Origin: Hymenobacter crusticola
Lineage (GTDB): Bacteria > Bacteroidota > Bacteroidia > Cytophagales > Hymenobacteraceae
Direction of reading: 5' to 3'
NCBI RefSeq assembly: GCF_002154225.1
Contig: NZ_MTSE01000018.1
Coordinates: 36,176 to 100,175 of the forward strand
DNA length: 64,000 bases
Shown: in pieces, positions 17,434 to 25,447 of the stretch
Numbering within the stretch: position 1 is the first letter of the stretch
Layout: every line of letters begins with the position of its first letter
Program-made: the position numbers and the translations under genes
Notes under the pieces: model-generated
Told to the model about the DNA's origin: nothing
Databases searched by the model: none
What the model saw: the letters and a program-made list of their open reading frames with translations, nothing else

Positions 17434-18468
17434 TTAATGCTGCATGTGCATCGTCTTTCCGCTGCCTTTGCCCAGCTGATCGAGGGCGGCGCGGAAGCCG
17501 GTAGCTAGCTCAGCTGCCGGCCCTCGCCCGTAGTAGTGTAGGAACACCATGCGGGGCTGATCGAAGAGCATGTGGTTGTGCACGGCTACCACCTCTAGGT
17601 TATTAGCCCGCAAGGCTTTGATGACGGGGTTCACCTCGTGCTCCAACATGGCAATGTCGCCGGCGATGTGCGCGGCGGCTTGCTTGCCAGCGAAGGCCGC
17701 CCAGGAGTTTAGGCCAATGGCCGCCGTCATGTCGGTACCCATCATGGTCACGCGCAGATCGTCGCGGCCGATGGTGTACTTATAGGTCGGACCATTCACC
17801 ACACCTTGGTACTTCACAAGCTGGTCGAGCACGGCTAGGTCAAACAATTCCCGGCCGATTTGCGAAGAGGCGCCAGCTGCCGGCGTGGCCGTGTTGCCCG
17901 ACTGCGCCGCCGACGTGCCACTGGCCTGCGGCTGGTTGGCGGGCAGCAGCTTCGAGTCTTTCAGGGTGGCCGCGTATTTCTTGGCTAGCTCGGCGGGGCT
18001 GCCCATGCCGTGAATGTGCATGTAGAAGATGCGCGGCTCTTCGTAGAAAAAGTGGTTGTGGATGGCGCCAACTTCCAGGCCGTTGGCGTGCGCGGCCGAA
18101 ATGAGTGGGTTCACTTCCTCTTGCAGCAGCACTGTGTCGCTCATCAGCATCGCCGATTTGCCGTCGAGTGTGTGCTTGATGGCTACCCAGCCGCCGAAGC
18201 CAAAGGAAATAGGCACCGCTTCGCCCTTGATGGTCACCTTCAAATCGTTGCGGGGCAAAGCAGTGGTGTGGGTGGCCTGCGCCTCCACGTAGTTACCCTT
18301 CTTACCCAGCGCACTCTCAATGGCGGCAATGTTGGCAGCGCTGAGGGCCGGCGTTTTGCCGGGCGCAGCCGAAACAGCCAAGGCAGAAGCAGGGCCTAGC
18401 AGTAAGGGAGCAGAAGCTAAAGCGGTATTTTTCAGCCACTCGCGGCGAGAAACAGCAGAAGAAAACAT
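17434..18468 (-). CDS. Tat-exported protein with two DUF1259 domains, linked to ChrA
   Basis: A 344-residue protein starting MFSSAVSRREWLKNTALASA, a twin-arginine signal (SRREWLK). It has two copies of one domain: residues ~45-165 with VISFGFGGWVAIKH-like text and VGAIHNHFFYEEPRIFYMHIHG, and residues ~205-330 with VVAVHNHMLFDQPRMVFLHYYG. The H-N-H and H-x-H/H-Y-Y patterns suggest metal binding, which is an inference. DUF1259 (LppY/LpqO-like) has no established function to my knowledge. Only 24 bp separate it from chrA upstream, so it is probably co-transcribed and may act in periplasmic chromate handling. Confidence 0.82.
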   Translation of the reverse strand: MFSSAVSRREWLKNTALASAPLLLGPASALAVSAAPGKTPALSAANIAAIESALGKKGNYVEAQATHTTALPRNDLKVTIKGEAVPISFGFGGWVAIKHTLDGKSAMLMSDTVLLQEEVNPLISAAHANGLEVGAIHNHFFYEEPRIFYMHIHGMGSPAELAKKYAATLKDSKLLPANQPQASGTSAAQSGNTATPAAGASSQIGRELFDLAVLDQLVKYQGVVNGPTYKYTIGRDDLRVTMMGTDMTAAIGLNSWAAFAGKQAAAHIAGDIAMLEHEVNPVIKALRANNLEVVAVHNHMLFDQPRMVFLHYYGRGPAAELATGFRAALDQLGKGSGKTMHMQH

Positions 18469-18492
18469 GTAGGGTAGATTGGGTGGGAAAGC

Positions 18493-19833
18493 TTACCCTA
18501 GGTAAGTAGAGAGTAAGTAGTACAGCAAGCCAGCACCAGCGCTGATGCCAATCCAAAGTATCATATTTACTTTGAAACGATACAGAGCCACGAGCGAAAT
18601 CAGCAGCCAAGTCAGGCTCGGCCAGTGCACATTAGCTAGGTCGAAGCGGCTGCCGGGGAATAGCACTGCCTTACCTAGGTACACCGCCAGATTCAACACC
18701 ACGCCCACCACGGCCGCCGTAATAATGCTCAACACCGCTTTTAGGTGCACGTTGTGCTGGGTGCGCTCAATTAGGGGCGCACCGACCAGAATGAAGACAA
18801 AGCAGGGCAAGAAAGTGTAGTACGTAGTCGTCAAGAGGCCGAGAGAACCTAGCCCGAGTGCGCCACCGAAGTGCGTATAGCCACCCATGAAGCCCACAAA
18901 CGCCAGTACCATAATCAGCGGGCCGGGCGTAGTTTCGCCCAGGGCTAGGCCATCCAGCATTTGTCCGTGCGTGAGCCAATGCAGCTTCTCGACACTCACC
19001 TGTGCTACGTAGGGCAGCACGGCGTAGGCGCCGCCGAACGTCACTAGCGCCGCCTGTGTGAAGAACACGCTGAGCGTACGCCAAAACGAAAAATCAGATG
19101 TGGTTAGCCAAAACACGCCGAGCGGCAACACCCACAACACCAGCGCCCAAGCAAGCTGCCGCACCAAGCGCGGCAGCGAAAAGCCTGTGCCCGGCACCAC
19201 CGATTGCGTCGTCAGGAAGTAGCCTTCTTCGGCCTGCACGGCTTTGGCCTGGGCAGCCGCCGAGCCTATGGGCGCCGGAAACCACCGTTGCGCCAGAAGT
19301 GCTACCACAGCCGCTCCAATAATCAGCAGCGGAAAAGGCACATTGAACCAGAAGATACCCACGAAGCTAGCCACTGCCACCGCGTAGTGCAGCGGGCTCA
19401 GCAACGACTTCTGCCCAATCTTCACCATAGCTAGCAAGATGATGGCTACTACCGCCGGCTTCAGCCCGCCAAAGACGCCCTGCAGGGCCGGCAATGTCCC
19501 GATGGTGACATATAGTAAGCTCAGGGCTAGTAAGATGAACACCGATGGCAGCACAAACAGAATACCTGCCACCAAGCCCCCGCGCGTGCCGTGCAAGAGC
19601 CACCCGATGTAGGTGGCAAGCTGCTGCGCCTCGGGGCCGGGCAACAGCATGCAGTAGTTCAGCGCATGCAGAAATTTGGCATCCGAAATCCAGCGCTTTT
19701 GCTCGACCAGCACAGTATGCATGATGGCAATCTGGCCGGCCGGGCCGCCGAAACTGATGAAACCTAGCTTCAGCCAGAAGCGCAGGGCTTCGGCAAAGGT
19801 AGGTTTGGAGACAGGCGTAAGTAGTTGCGTCAT
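18493..19833 (-). CDS. chrA: Chromate transporter ChrA (CHR family, two-domain)
   Basis: An inner-membrane protein of 446 residues with two homologous halves of about six segments each, as in long-chain CHR transporters that expel chromate. The N-terminal motif FWLKLGFISFGGPAGQIAIMH with YCMLLPGPEAQQLATYIGW is diagnostic. The second half repeats it as FFTQAALVTFGGAYAVLPYV and LGETTPGPLIMVLAFVGFMGG. It is preceded (105 bp) by a ChrB-domain/AraC regulator and followed (24 bp) by the DUF1259 protein, forming a chromate module. Confident assignment. Confidence 0.95.
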   Translation of the reverse strand: MTQLLTPVSKPTFAEALRFWLKLGFISFGGPAGQIAIMHTVLVEQKRWISDAKFLHALNYCMLLPGPEAQQLATYIGWLLHGTRGGLVAGILFVLPSVFILLALSLLYVTIGTLPALQGVFGGLKPAVVAIILLAMVKIGQKSLLSPLHYAVAVASFVGIFWFNVPFPLLIIGAAVVALLAQRWFPAPIGSAAAQAKAVQAEEGYFLTTQSVVPGTGFSLPRLVRQLAWALVLWVLPLGVFWLTTSDFSFWRTLSVFFTQAALVTFGGAYAVLPYVAQVSVEKLHWLTHGQMLDGLALGETTPGPLIMVLAFVGFMGGYTHFGGALGLGSLGLLTTTYYTFLPCFVFILVGAPLIERTQHNVHLKAVLSIITAAVVGVVLNLAVYLGKAVLFPGSRFDLANVHWPSLTWLLISLVALYRFKVNMILWIGISAGAGLLYYLLSTYLG

Positions 19834-19938
19834 TGAACGGCGGTCGGACAGGTACGTGCGGCTATCCGGCCACTGGCTACAATGCTACGCCGAACCTTCT
19901 TGGGAAGTATAGAACAAATTTTTCTGCTGGTATAATCT

Positions 19939-20784
19939 TTACTTCGGCAGCCGTTTTTTACGATAGCTCGCCGGGCTCTGGCCGGTGTGTTGCTTGAAAA
20001 TGCGCGTAAAATGGCTCTGGTCGGAGAAGCCAGTGAGGTAAGCAATTTCAGCGAGCGAATACGCGGTCGTATCCAGGAGCTGTAGCGCCTTTTCGATGCG
20101 CAGTTTGCGGATGTAGTCGCCAAACGACAGATTATCGAAGTAGCGCGCAAACTCCCGCGAGAGGTAGCTGGGATTCACCTGCAGCGTGTCGGCCACTTCC
20201 GTGAGGCGCAAACTCAGGTTGGTATCAAGGTGGTCCTGGATCAGTTCACGCAGCTGGGTAGCCCAGGCCGGGGGGGGCGCAGGGCGATTTTGCGTCCGTT
20301 GTAGGTAAGCTTCATACACCTGCACCAAAAGCTGCTCTTCCGGCTGCTGAGTGTGCGGCTGGCCTTGCAGGTGCTTGGCCCAACTGTAGAGCGCATCATA
20401 CAGCACGAGCCCTTGCTGCAACAGCTGCTGATCGTCGCGGATGTTGTAGGCGAGCCCGGCGGAAATCGCCCACAGCCCGGCCGCTTGCTGAGCCAGGGCG
20501 TGGTTGTCGGTATCGGCACCGCGGATAATGGGCGCCATGGCGTGCAGGGCAGGGTCGTGGAGGGCATATTTTTTCAGCAAGTAATCGAACGTGCACGCGC
20601 GGCCATAGTGCGAAAGCTCCACGCCGGGCACGTCGAAAGGCGTGGCACCTAGGCGGTCGGCCGTGGCAAGTACGGCGTCCGCGGGTACGTATAGAATTTC
20701 TGCAGCCGGGTCAATGAAACGAAGAATCAGCCACGGACAAGCTAGGCGGTCAATCTTGGGATGCTCGCGGGTAATCCATTGCAT
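19939..20784 (-). CDS. ChrB-domain / AraC-type HTH fusion regulator
   Basis: A 281-residue protein. Residues 1 to ~140 match the chromate resistance ChrB C-terminal domain: WITREHPKIDRLACPWLILRF, FDVPGVELSHYG, PIIRGADTDNHAL, LVLYDALYSWAK. Residues ~180-280 are an AraC/XylS DNA-binding domain with both HTH motifs (LRLTEVADTLQVNPSYLSRE and YSLAEIAYLTGFSDQSHFTR). In proteobacteria ChrB is a chromate-responsive regulator with a different N-terminus; here the domain is joined to AraC. I infer a chromate-sensing activator of the chrA-DUF1259 genes just downstream. The start is the ATG at 20784. Confidence 0.88.
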   Translation of the reverse strand: MQWITREHPKIDRLACPWLILRFIDPAAEILYVPADAVLATADRLGATPFDVPGVELSHYGRACTFDYLLKKYALHDPALHAMAPIIRGADTDNHALAQQAAGLWAISAGLAYNIRDDQQLLQQGLVLYDALYSWAKHLQGQPHTQQPEEQLLVQVYEAYLQRTQNRPAPPPAWATQLRELIQDHLDTNLSLRLTEVADTLQVNPSYLSREFARYFDNLSFGDYIRKLRIEKALQLLDTTAYSLAEIAYLTGFSDQSHFTRIFKQHTGQSPASYRKKRLPK

Positions 20785-20891
20785 AGAAGCAGGTGCTATA
20801 TGATTTGCTGGGGGAAGAACGTTACCGGGTCGCCCCCTACAAAGTAAGTATAGCTATCCGTTGGCGTTTTTTCGTAAAAGGCCAGACTGAG

Positions 20892-22487
20892 ATGAAAACC
20901 GACCTGAAGAACCCTATGCGCGAGGACGGAACAGTACTGGATTCTATTAACACCTGCTTTACGGAGGAGCTTGTTCAGCAATTAAGCAATACGCTGAGCC
21001 AAAGCCCCTCACAAATAAAGCAGGTGCTGGATCGGGTTGTGCCGTTGGTAGTCAACAGTCTGCAAAATTGGGTAGCGCGGCCCACTGGCGTGGAAGTGCT
21101 TTGGAACCTAACTCATTACGCGCACCAAGCTAGGTTTCTCGCTCAGCTGGCCACGCCAGCCGCCTTCGAAGGTCGCGGCGTTCGGCTCATGCAAGAGCTG
21201 CTCGGCGCTACGTACGCCAGCATCACGCCGCCGCTCCGCACGGTGACCCATGTATCGGAGCCAGCTTTTGCGGCTTTGATGGAAGTAGCCGTGGCCGCCG
21301 TGCTAGGCACTTTTGGCAAGTATGCCGCTGATCATCAGCTTGATGCTACTCGCCTGAGCCATTGGCTGCGTCAGCAGCAAAGCATAGCAGCGGCCCAACC
21401 GCTGCAGCCCACCACCATGCCTCCTCCCAGCCCGGCGCAACGTCCGGCGCCCCTACGCCCCGAACCCGAAGTACTCCACCGCCACACTGTAGCTGGCGCC
21501 GGCACGTGGGAGAAAGTAGGCGGTGGCATCACCTACACCCCTAGCCGCTCTAGGTCGTGGCTGACCAAGCCGCGCCGCTGGCAGCTTGCCCTAGCCGCCG
21601 CCCTGTTGCTCGGGGTGGGTTACCTGATCAGCCTATTCTTCTCCGATTCTGAGTTCACCCCGGCGACCGTCACGCCCCCCGCGGTTGAGGTGGCTAGTCC
21701 GGCTGCTGCTAACGCCTTGCCAGCCAGCTACAATGAGGCCGACGCTGCCAGCGCCGCACCGCGCACAACCAACCTGCCGGCCGGTCACTACGACCCCGTT
21801 ACCGACACCTACATCTACACCATTGGCCAGCCCCTGGTGCTCACGCTGCCCGACGGCAGCCAGCAGCGCGTGGGCTCCAACTCCACCGAGTACCGCCTCT
21901 ACCACCTGCTCACCGATCCGCGCCAGCGCCTCGAAACGCAAAATACGCCTTCCGAATGGATCAACGTCGACCGGGTGTACTTTACTCCCGGCCAAGCCAC
22001 GCTCACCGCTGAGTCGCAGCAGCAACTGCAGAACCTAGCCAGCATCCTGCGCGCCTTCTCCCAGGCTCGCATCAAGCTAGGGGGCTACACCGATAGCACC
22101 GGCAACGCGGAAAAGAACCTGCTGCTAAGCCAAAGCCGCGCGTCGGCAGCCATGCAGGCGCTGGTTAAGCTAGGAGTTGATGCCAACCGGTTGCAGGCCG
22201 AAGGCTATGGTGCCCAAGACTTTGTGGCCTCTAATGTAGGCCCAGTAGGCCGGGCCCTGAATAGACGATTGAGCTTGCGCGTACTCAATCCGGCCAGTGC
22301 TTCTACGCCCGTTGGGGCCCTAGGTGCCGTGCCTGCTGCCGCGGCAGCCTCCGTGGCCGCGCCGGCGCATCAGGCTACCAAGGTGATCAAAAAGCGCCGC
22401 GTCACCCGGCGCCGGCCCAAAAAGGGGAAGTGGTTTCAGGGTTTGTTCAAGAAGATTCGCGGCAAACGTGCCCAGCGCAAAAGCTAG
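20892..22487 (+). CDS. DUF937 and OmpA-domain envelope protein
   Basis: A 531-residue protein from the ATG at 20892 (MKTDLKNPMREDG). Residues ~20-185 are helical and match DUF937 (ALSQSPSQIKQVLDRVVPLVVNSLQ-like text). A proline-rich linker and a basic stretch precede a single membrane segment near residue 240 (LALAAALLLGVGYLISLFF). The C-terminal domain, residues ~375-500, is OmpA-like and peptidoglycan-binding (IKLGGYTDSTGNAEKNLLLSQSRA, NRRLSLRV). The tail is very basic (KKRRVTRRRPKKGKWFQ). The DUF937 part would stay cytoplasmic and the OmpA part would hold the cell wall. An in-frame GTG at 20793 is less likely. Confidence 0.82.
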   Translation: MKTDLKNPMREDGTVLDSINTCFTEELVQQLSNTLSQSPSQIKQVLDRVVPLVVNSLQNWVARPTGVEVLWNLTHYAHQARFLAQLATPAAFEGRGVRLMQELLGATYASITPPLRTVTHVSEPAFAALMEVAVAAVLGTFGKYAADHQLDATRLSHWLRQQQSIAAAQPLQPTTMPPPSPAQRPAPLRPEPEVLHRHTVAGAGTWEKVGGGITYTPSRSRSWLTKPRRWQLALAAALLLGVGYLISLFFSDSEFTPATVTPPAVEVASPAAANALPASYNEADAASAAPRTTNLPAGHYDPVTDTYIYTIGQPLVLTLPDGSQQRVGSNSTEYRLYHLLTDPRQRLETQNTPSEWINVDRVYFTPGQATLTAESQQQLQNLASILRAFSQARIKLGGYTDSTGNAEKNLLLSQSRASAAMQALVKLGVDANRLQAEGYGAQDFVASNVGPVGRALNRRLSLRVLNPASASTPVGALGAVPAAAAASVAAPAHQATKVIKKRRVTRRRPKKGKWFQGLFKKIRGKRAQRKS

Positions 22488-22546
22488 GGTTGATGATTCT
22501 GGCCTGCTCTGCGGCCTCTCCCCTACTGCCGCCACCGGGTTTAGCC

Positions 22547-23974
22547 CTAAACCGCGACGAGACTTTTTGCTTGTAAGCTGCTCGTTTTTTCGGCGGGAAA
22601 CTCCAGCACAAACGTGGTGCCCTGCCCTAGCTCACTTCGCACCTCAACTCGAATATTAAGCAGCGCGCAGGCCTTCGCCACAATCGACAGGCCGAGGCCC
22701 ATACCGTCTATTTCCTTGTGCGCCAGAGCGTCGGAGCGGTAGAGTGGGTCGAAGATCTTGCCTAGGTCCGTGGAGCGAATGCCGATGCCTTGGTCGGTGA
22801 TGGTGCACTGCACTCGGTGCCCAAGGCCTCCTAGCTTAATGCTGATGGCAGAGCCAACCGGCGAATATTTCACGGCATTCGCCAGCACATTGTCCAGGAT
22901 CAGGTCGAGCAAGTACGGATCGGAGATGATGAGCGGCGTGTCTTGGTCCTGCACGTCCACGCGGATGTGCTTGGTACCGAGGTCGGCGCGCTGGCGATAG
23001 AGCACGTCGTGCACGCTACTCAATACCGATAGTTCTTGGCGGTTTAAGGCTACTTCTTTGGCTTGGTTTTCAAACCGGGCGAGCAGCAGGAGCTGCTCCA
23101 CGAGTTGCGTCAGCCGGTCGATTTCACGGATGCCTAGGCTGATATTTTCTACGTACTCAGCCGCGCTGCGAGGTTTGCGAATGAGCACTTCCAAGGTACC
23201 CTTAAGCACGGCTAGCGGGGTGCGCAGCTCGTGGGAGGCATCGGCGGCAAATTGCTTTTCGCGCTCTACGGCCTGTTCGATGCGGTGCAACAAGCCGTTG
23301 ATGGCGCTGGCTAGGGTGTGCAACTCATCAGGGCGCGGAGGCAGGGCAATGCGCTCCGTTAAGTTACTGCGAGTAATGCGGTTGGTGGTAGCCGTAATCT
23401 GGGTGATTGGGGCAATGCTGCGACCGGCCAGTAAGCGCGCAATGCCAAATAGCACCACCAACACCAACGGGAACGACAGCAATAGCACCGTTTCGAGGCT
23501 GCGCAGCACATGTTGGGCAGCCTCTGCCGAAATAGCTGCTAGCAAGTACCCCACCGGCTTGCCGCGCTCCACAATTGACACCTGCACCTGCCGGATGGCC
23601 TTGCCGTGCAAAGTCGAATTCAGGGGCACCCGCCCATCCGTAGGGTCATCGAAGGTGAGTTGGTTGGCTTTCAGGTTGGGCGAGCGGTCCATCAGCCGCC
23701 CCTGCAAGTCGTTCACCTGAATAAACACTGGATCGATCTGCACTTCGCGGTGCTCCTCTTCCTCCCACTCACCTTTGTGCGCAAACACAATGGAGTGGTT
23801 CGCAATGGAGAGTTCCTTGCGGTGTTTGGCGGCCTCGAAGCGCAGGTTGGTATCGAGCCCCGAATACACGCGCTGTTGCACCACCACAAACACCACCAGG
23901 TATACCACCGCTATCAGGGCGGCCGTCACGAGCATGTATTGCAGAGCAATACGGTCTTTGAAAGCGAGAAACAT
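22547..23974 (-). CDS. Sensor histidine kinase (CusS-like, HAMP)
   Basis: A membrane kinase of 475 residues from the ATG at 23974 (MFLAFKDRIALQYML). TM1 is at about residues 10-32, followed by a periplasmic domain of ~130 residues, TM2 near 160-185, then a HAMP linker. The phosphoacceptor is His248 in ADASHELRTPLAVL; ATPase boxes are LDNVLANAVKYS (N), DQGIGI (G1) and GMGLGLSIV (G2). It is in the same direction as, and 85 bp downstream of, its response regulator. An alternative TTG start at 24043 adds 23 residues. The order RR-HK and the kinase type resemble CusRS-like metal or envelope sensors. The signal is unknown. Confidence 0.92.
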   Translation of the reverse strand: MFLAFKDRIALQYMLVTAALIAVVYLVVFVVVQQRVYSGLDTNLRFEAAKHRKELSIANHSIVFAHKGEWEEEEHREVQIDPVFIQVNDLQGRLMDRSPNLKANQLTFDDPTDGRVPLNSTLHGKAIRQVQVSIVERGKPVGYLLAAISAEAAQHVLRSLETVLLLSFPLVLVVLFGIARLLAGRSIAPITQITATTNRITRSNLTERIALPPRPDELHTLASAINGLLHRIEQAVEREKQFAADASHELRTPLAVLKGTLEVLIRKPRSAAEYVENISLGIREIDRLTQLVEQLLLLARFENQAKEVALNRQELSVLSSVHDVLYRQRADLGTKHIRVDVQDQDTPLIISDPYLLDLILDNVLANAVKYSPVGSAISIKLGGLGHRVQCTITDQGIGIRSTDLGKIFDPLYRSDALAHKEIDGMGLGLSIVAKACALLNIRVEVRSELGQGTTFVLEFPAEKTSSLQAKSLVAV

Positions 23975-24059
23975 AAATTTCGTTAGCGTAACTGAGTAGC
24001 CAAGTAGTTGATTAACTGAGCTTACAACTTCAACCTCATCCAATTATTCAACCACTTCA

Positions 24060-24725
24060 CTACTCTCTTGCGACGTAGCCGATGCCGCGGATGGTTTGCA
24101 AGTACTCTTCGTCTTTGCTCAGGCGCAGCTTCTTACGCAACGCGTTCATGTACACGTCAATGACGCCCGTGTTGTACTCAAAATGAATATCCCACACTTG
24201 CTCAATGATCTTCTGGCGCCGACAAACTTCCCCCTTGTGCCGCAGCAAGTACTCCAACAGGGCAAACTCTTTCTGCGTGAGCAAAATTTCCTCGCCGTCC
24301 TTATACACTTGGTGCCTAGCGACGTCGAGCACGATGGGCCCGACGGAGAACCGCTCGGGCGCGGCCGCGGTGGTGCGCAGCTGCACCCGAATGCGCTCCA
24401 ACACCTCGTCGAAGTGAAAAGGCTTTTTGATGTAGTCGTTGGCGCCAGCCTGCAACCCCGCTACCGTGTCTTGCACCGTGTCTTTGGCCGTCAGAAAGAT
24501 CAGCGGCGTTAGGTTCTGCTGAGCGCGAAGCTGCTTGCAAAGCGCTAGGCCTGTGAGTCCTGGCAGCATCCAGTCCACGAGCAGCAGATCGTAGGGCTGT
24601 CCGAGGGCTTGGCGCAGACCCGCCGAGCCGGTAGCGGCCACATCGACGCCATAGCCTTCCTCTTCCAACCCTTGCTTCAGAAAACGGGCAATGCCGGGTT
24701 CGTCTTCGATTACCAATATCCGCAT
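24060..24725 (-). CDS. OmpR/CusR-type response regulator
   Basis: A 221-residue DNA-binding response regulator. The receiver has the acidic pair Glu7-Asp8, phosphoacceptor Asp51 (LLLVDWMLPG) and Lys in IKKPF. The winged-helix output (LTQKEFALLEYLLRHKGEVC, VWDIHFEYNTGVIDVYMNALRKKL) is close in pattern to CusR/QseB types. It is divergent from the thioredoxin-ApbE cluster. Paired CTTAA direct repeats in the shared gap are the natural candidate binding sites, so I infer it controls that cluster and perhaps itself. Confidence 0.94.
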   Translation of the reverse strand: MRILVIEDEPGIARFLKQGLEEEGYGVDVAATGSAGLRQALGQPYDLLLVDWMLPGLTGLALCKQLRAQQNLTPLIFLTAKDTVQDTVAGLQAGANDYIKKPFHFDEVLERIRVQLRTTAAAPERFSVGPIVLDVARHQVYKDGEEILLTQKEFALLEYLLRHKGEVCRRQKIIEQVWDIHFEYNTGVIDVYMNALRKKLRLSKDEEYLQTIRGIGYVARE

Positions 24726-24849
24726 ACAGTAAGGTAAAGAGTCAACAGCTTGTTTAGCAACGGATTATTTACCCAATCCCAAGCTGGCTTTTGCATTCCC
24801 AACACGAAGTACGCGGATTAGGTGGCTGGGCGCTAGTGTGGCTGCAGCT

Positions 24850-24906
24850 CTTAAGCAAAGCTTAAGGTTGGCTAGGCGCCAACTCATTTCTTAAATCTTG
24901 CTTAAA
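24850..24906. promoter_or_regulatory. Two pairs of CTTAA direct repeats, 11-bp period (OmpR-family box)
   Basis: CTTAAG begins at 24850 and 24861, and CTTAAA at 24890 and 24901. Both pairs have an 11-bp period (CTTAA-N6-CTTAA), the form of PmrA/QseB-type boxes bound by OmpR-family dimers. They lie in the 261-bp gap between the response regulator gene (leftward) and the thioredoxin-like gene (rightward, starting 81 bp further on). Control of one or both is an inference. Confidence 0.65.
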
Positions 24907-24986
24907 AAGACACTATCCCGAGCGGGGCTGCGTATGCTAATTACAGTTTTAATCTCATTTTAATCTTCAAGCTTCCGTTACTGGTC

Positions 24987-25442
24987 ATGCGTTTTATTGC
25001 CCTTTGTCTTTTTGCGCTATTCACGGTTTTTGGCGCCCAGGCCCAGTCTACCGCCCCTACGTGGACCACTGACCTTAACGCAGCTTTGCAAGAAGCCAAA
25101 GCGACCAATAAGCCCGTGCTAGCGGTTTTCTCCGGTTCCGACTGGTGCAAACCCTGTATCATGCTCAAGCAGGAAGTCTTCGATCAGCCGGAGTTTGCTG
25201 AGTACGCCAAGGATAAGCTAGTGCTAGCCCGCTTTGACTTTCCGCGCAGCAAGAAGAATAAGCTTTCGGCCGAGCAAACGAAGCAGAACGAGCAGGCGGC
25301 GGCCCAGTTCAATAAAGAGGGCGCCTTCCCGCTGGTGGTACTGCTTTCCCCCGAGGGCAAGGTGCTGGCCAAAACGGGGTACCGCCCCGGAGGCCCCGCC
25401 GCTTACGACGCCTACCTCACGCAGCTTTTGGCCAAGCGCTAA
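24987..25442 (+). CDS. Exported thioredoxin-fold protein
   Basis: A 151-residue protein with a signal peptide (MRFIALCLFALFTVFGAQAQ) and a thioredoxin-like domain with the active-site motif WCKPC in FSGSDWCKPCIMLKQEVF. It should work as a periplasmic disulfide or thiol exchanger (Thioredoxin_7-like). Its stop is 5 bp before the ApbE gene, and it heads the ApbE/DUF4266/DUF3570 series. It may keep cysteines of a partner, such as the Cys-rich tail of the DUF4266 lipoprotein, reduced; that is speculation. Confidence 0.88.
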   Translation: MRFIALCLFALFTVFGAQAQSTAPTWTTDLNAALQEAKATNKPVLAVFSGSDWCKPCIMLKQEVFDQPEFAEYAKDKLVLARFDFPRSKKNKLSAEQTKQNEQAAAQFNKEGAFPLVVLLSPEGKVLAKTGYRPGGPAAYDAYLTQLLAKR

Positions 25443-25447
25443 CCCCT

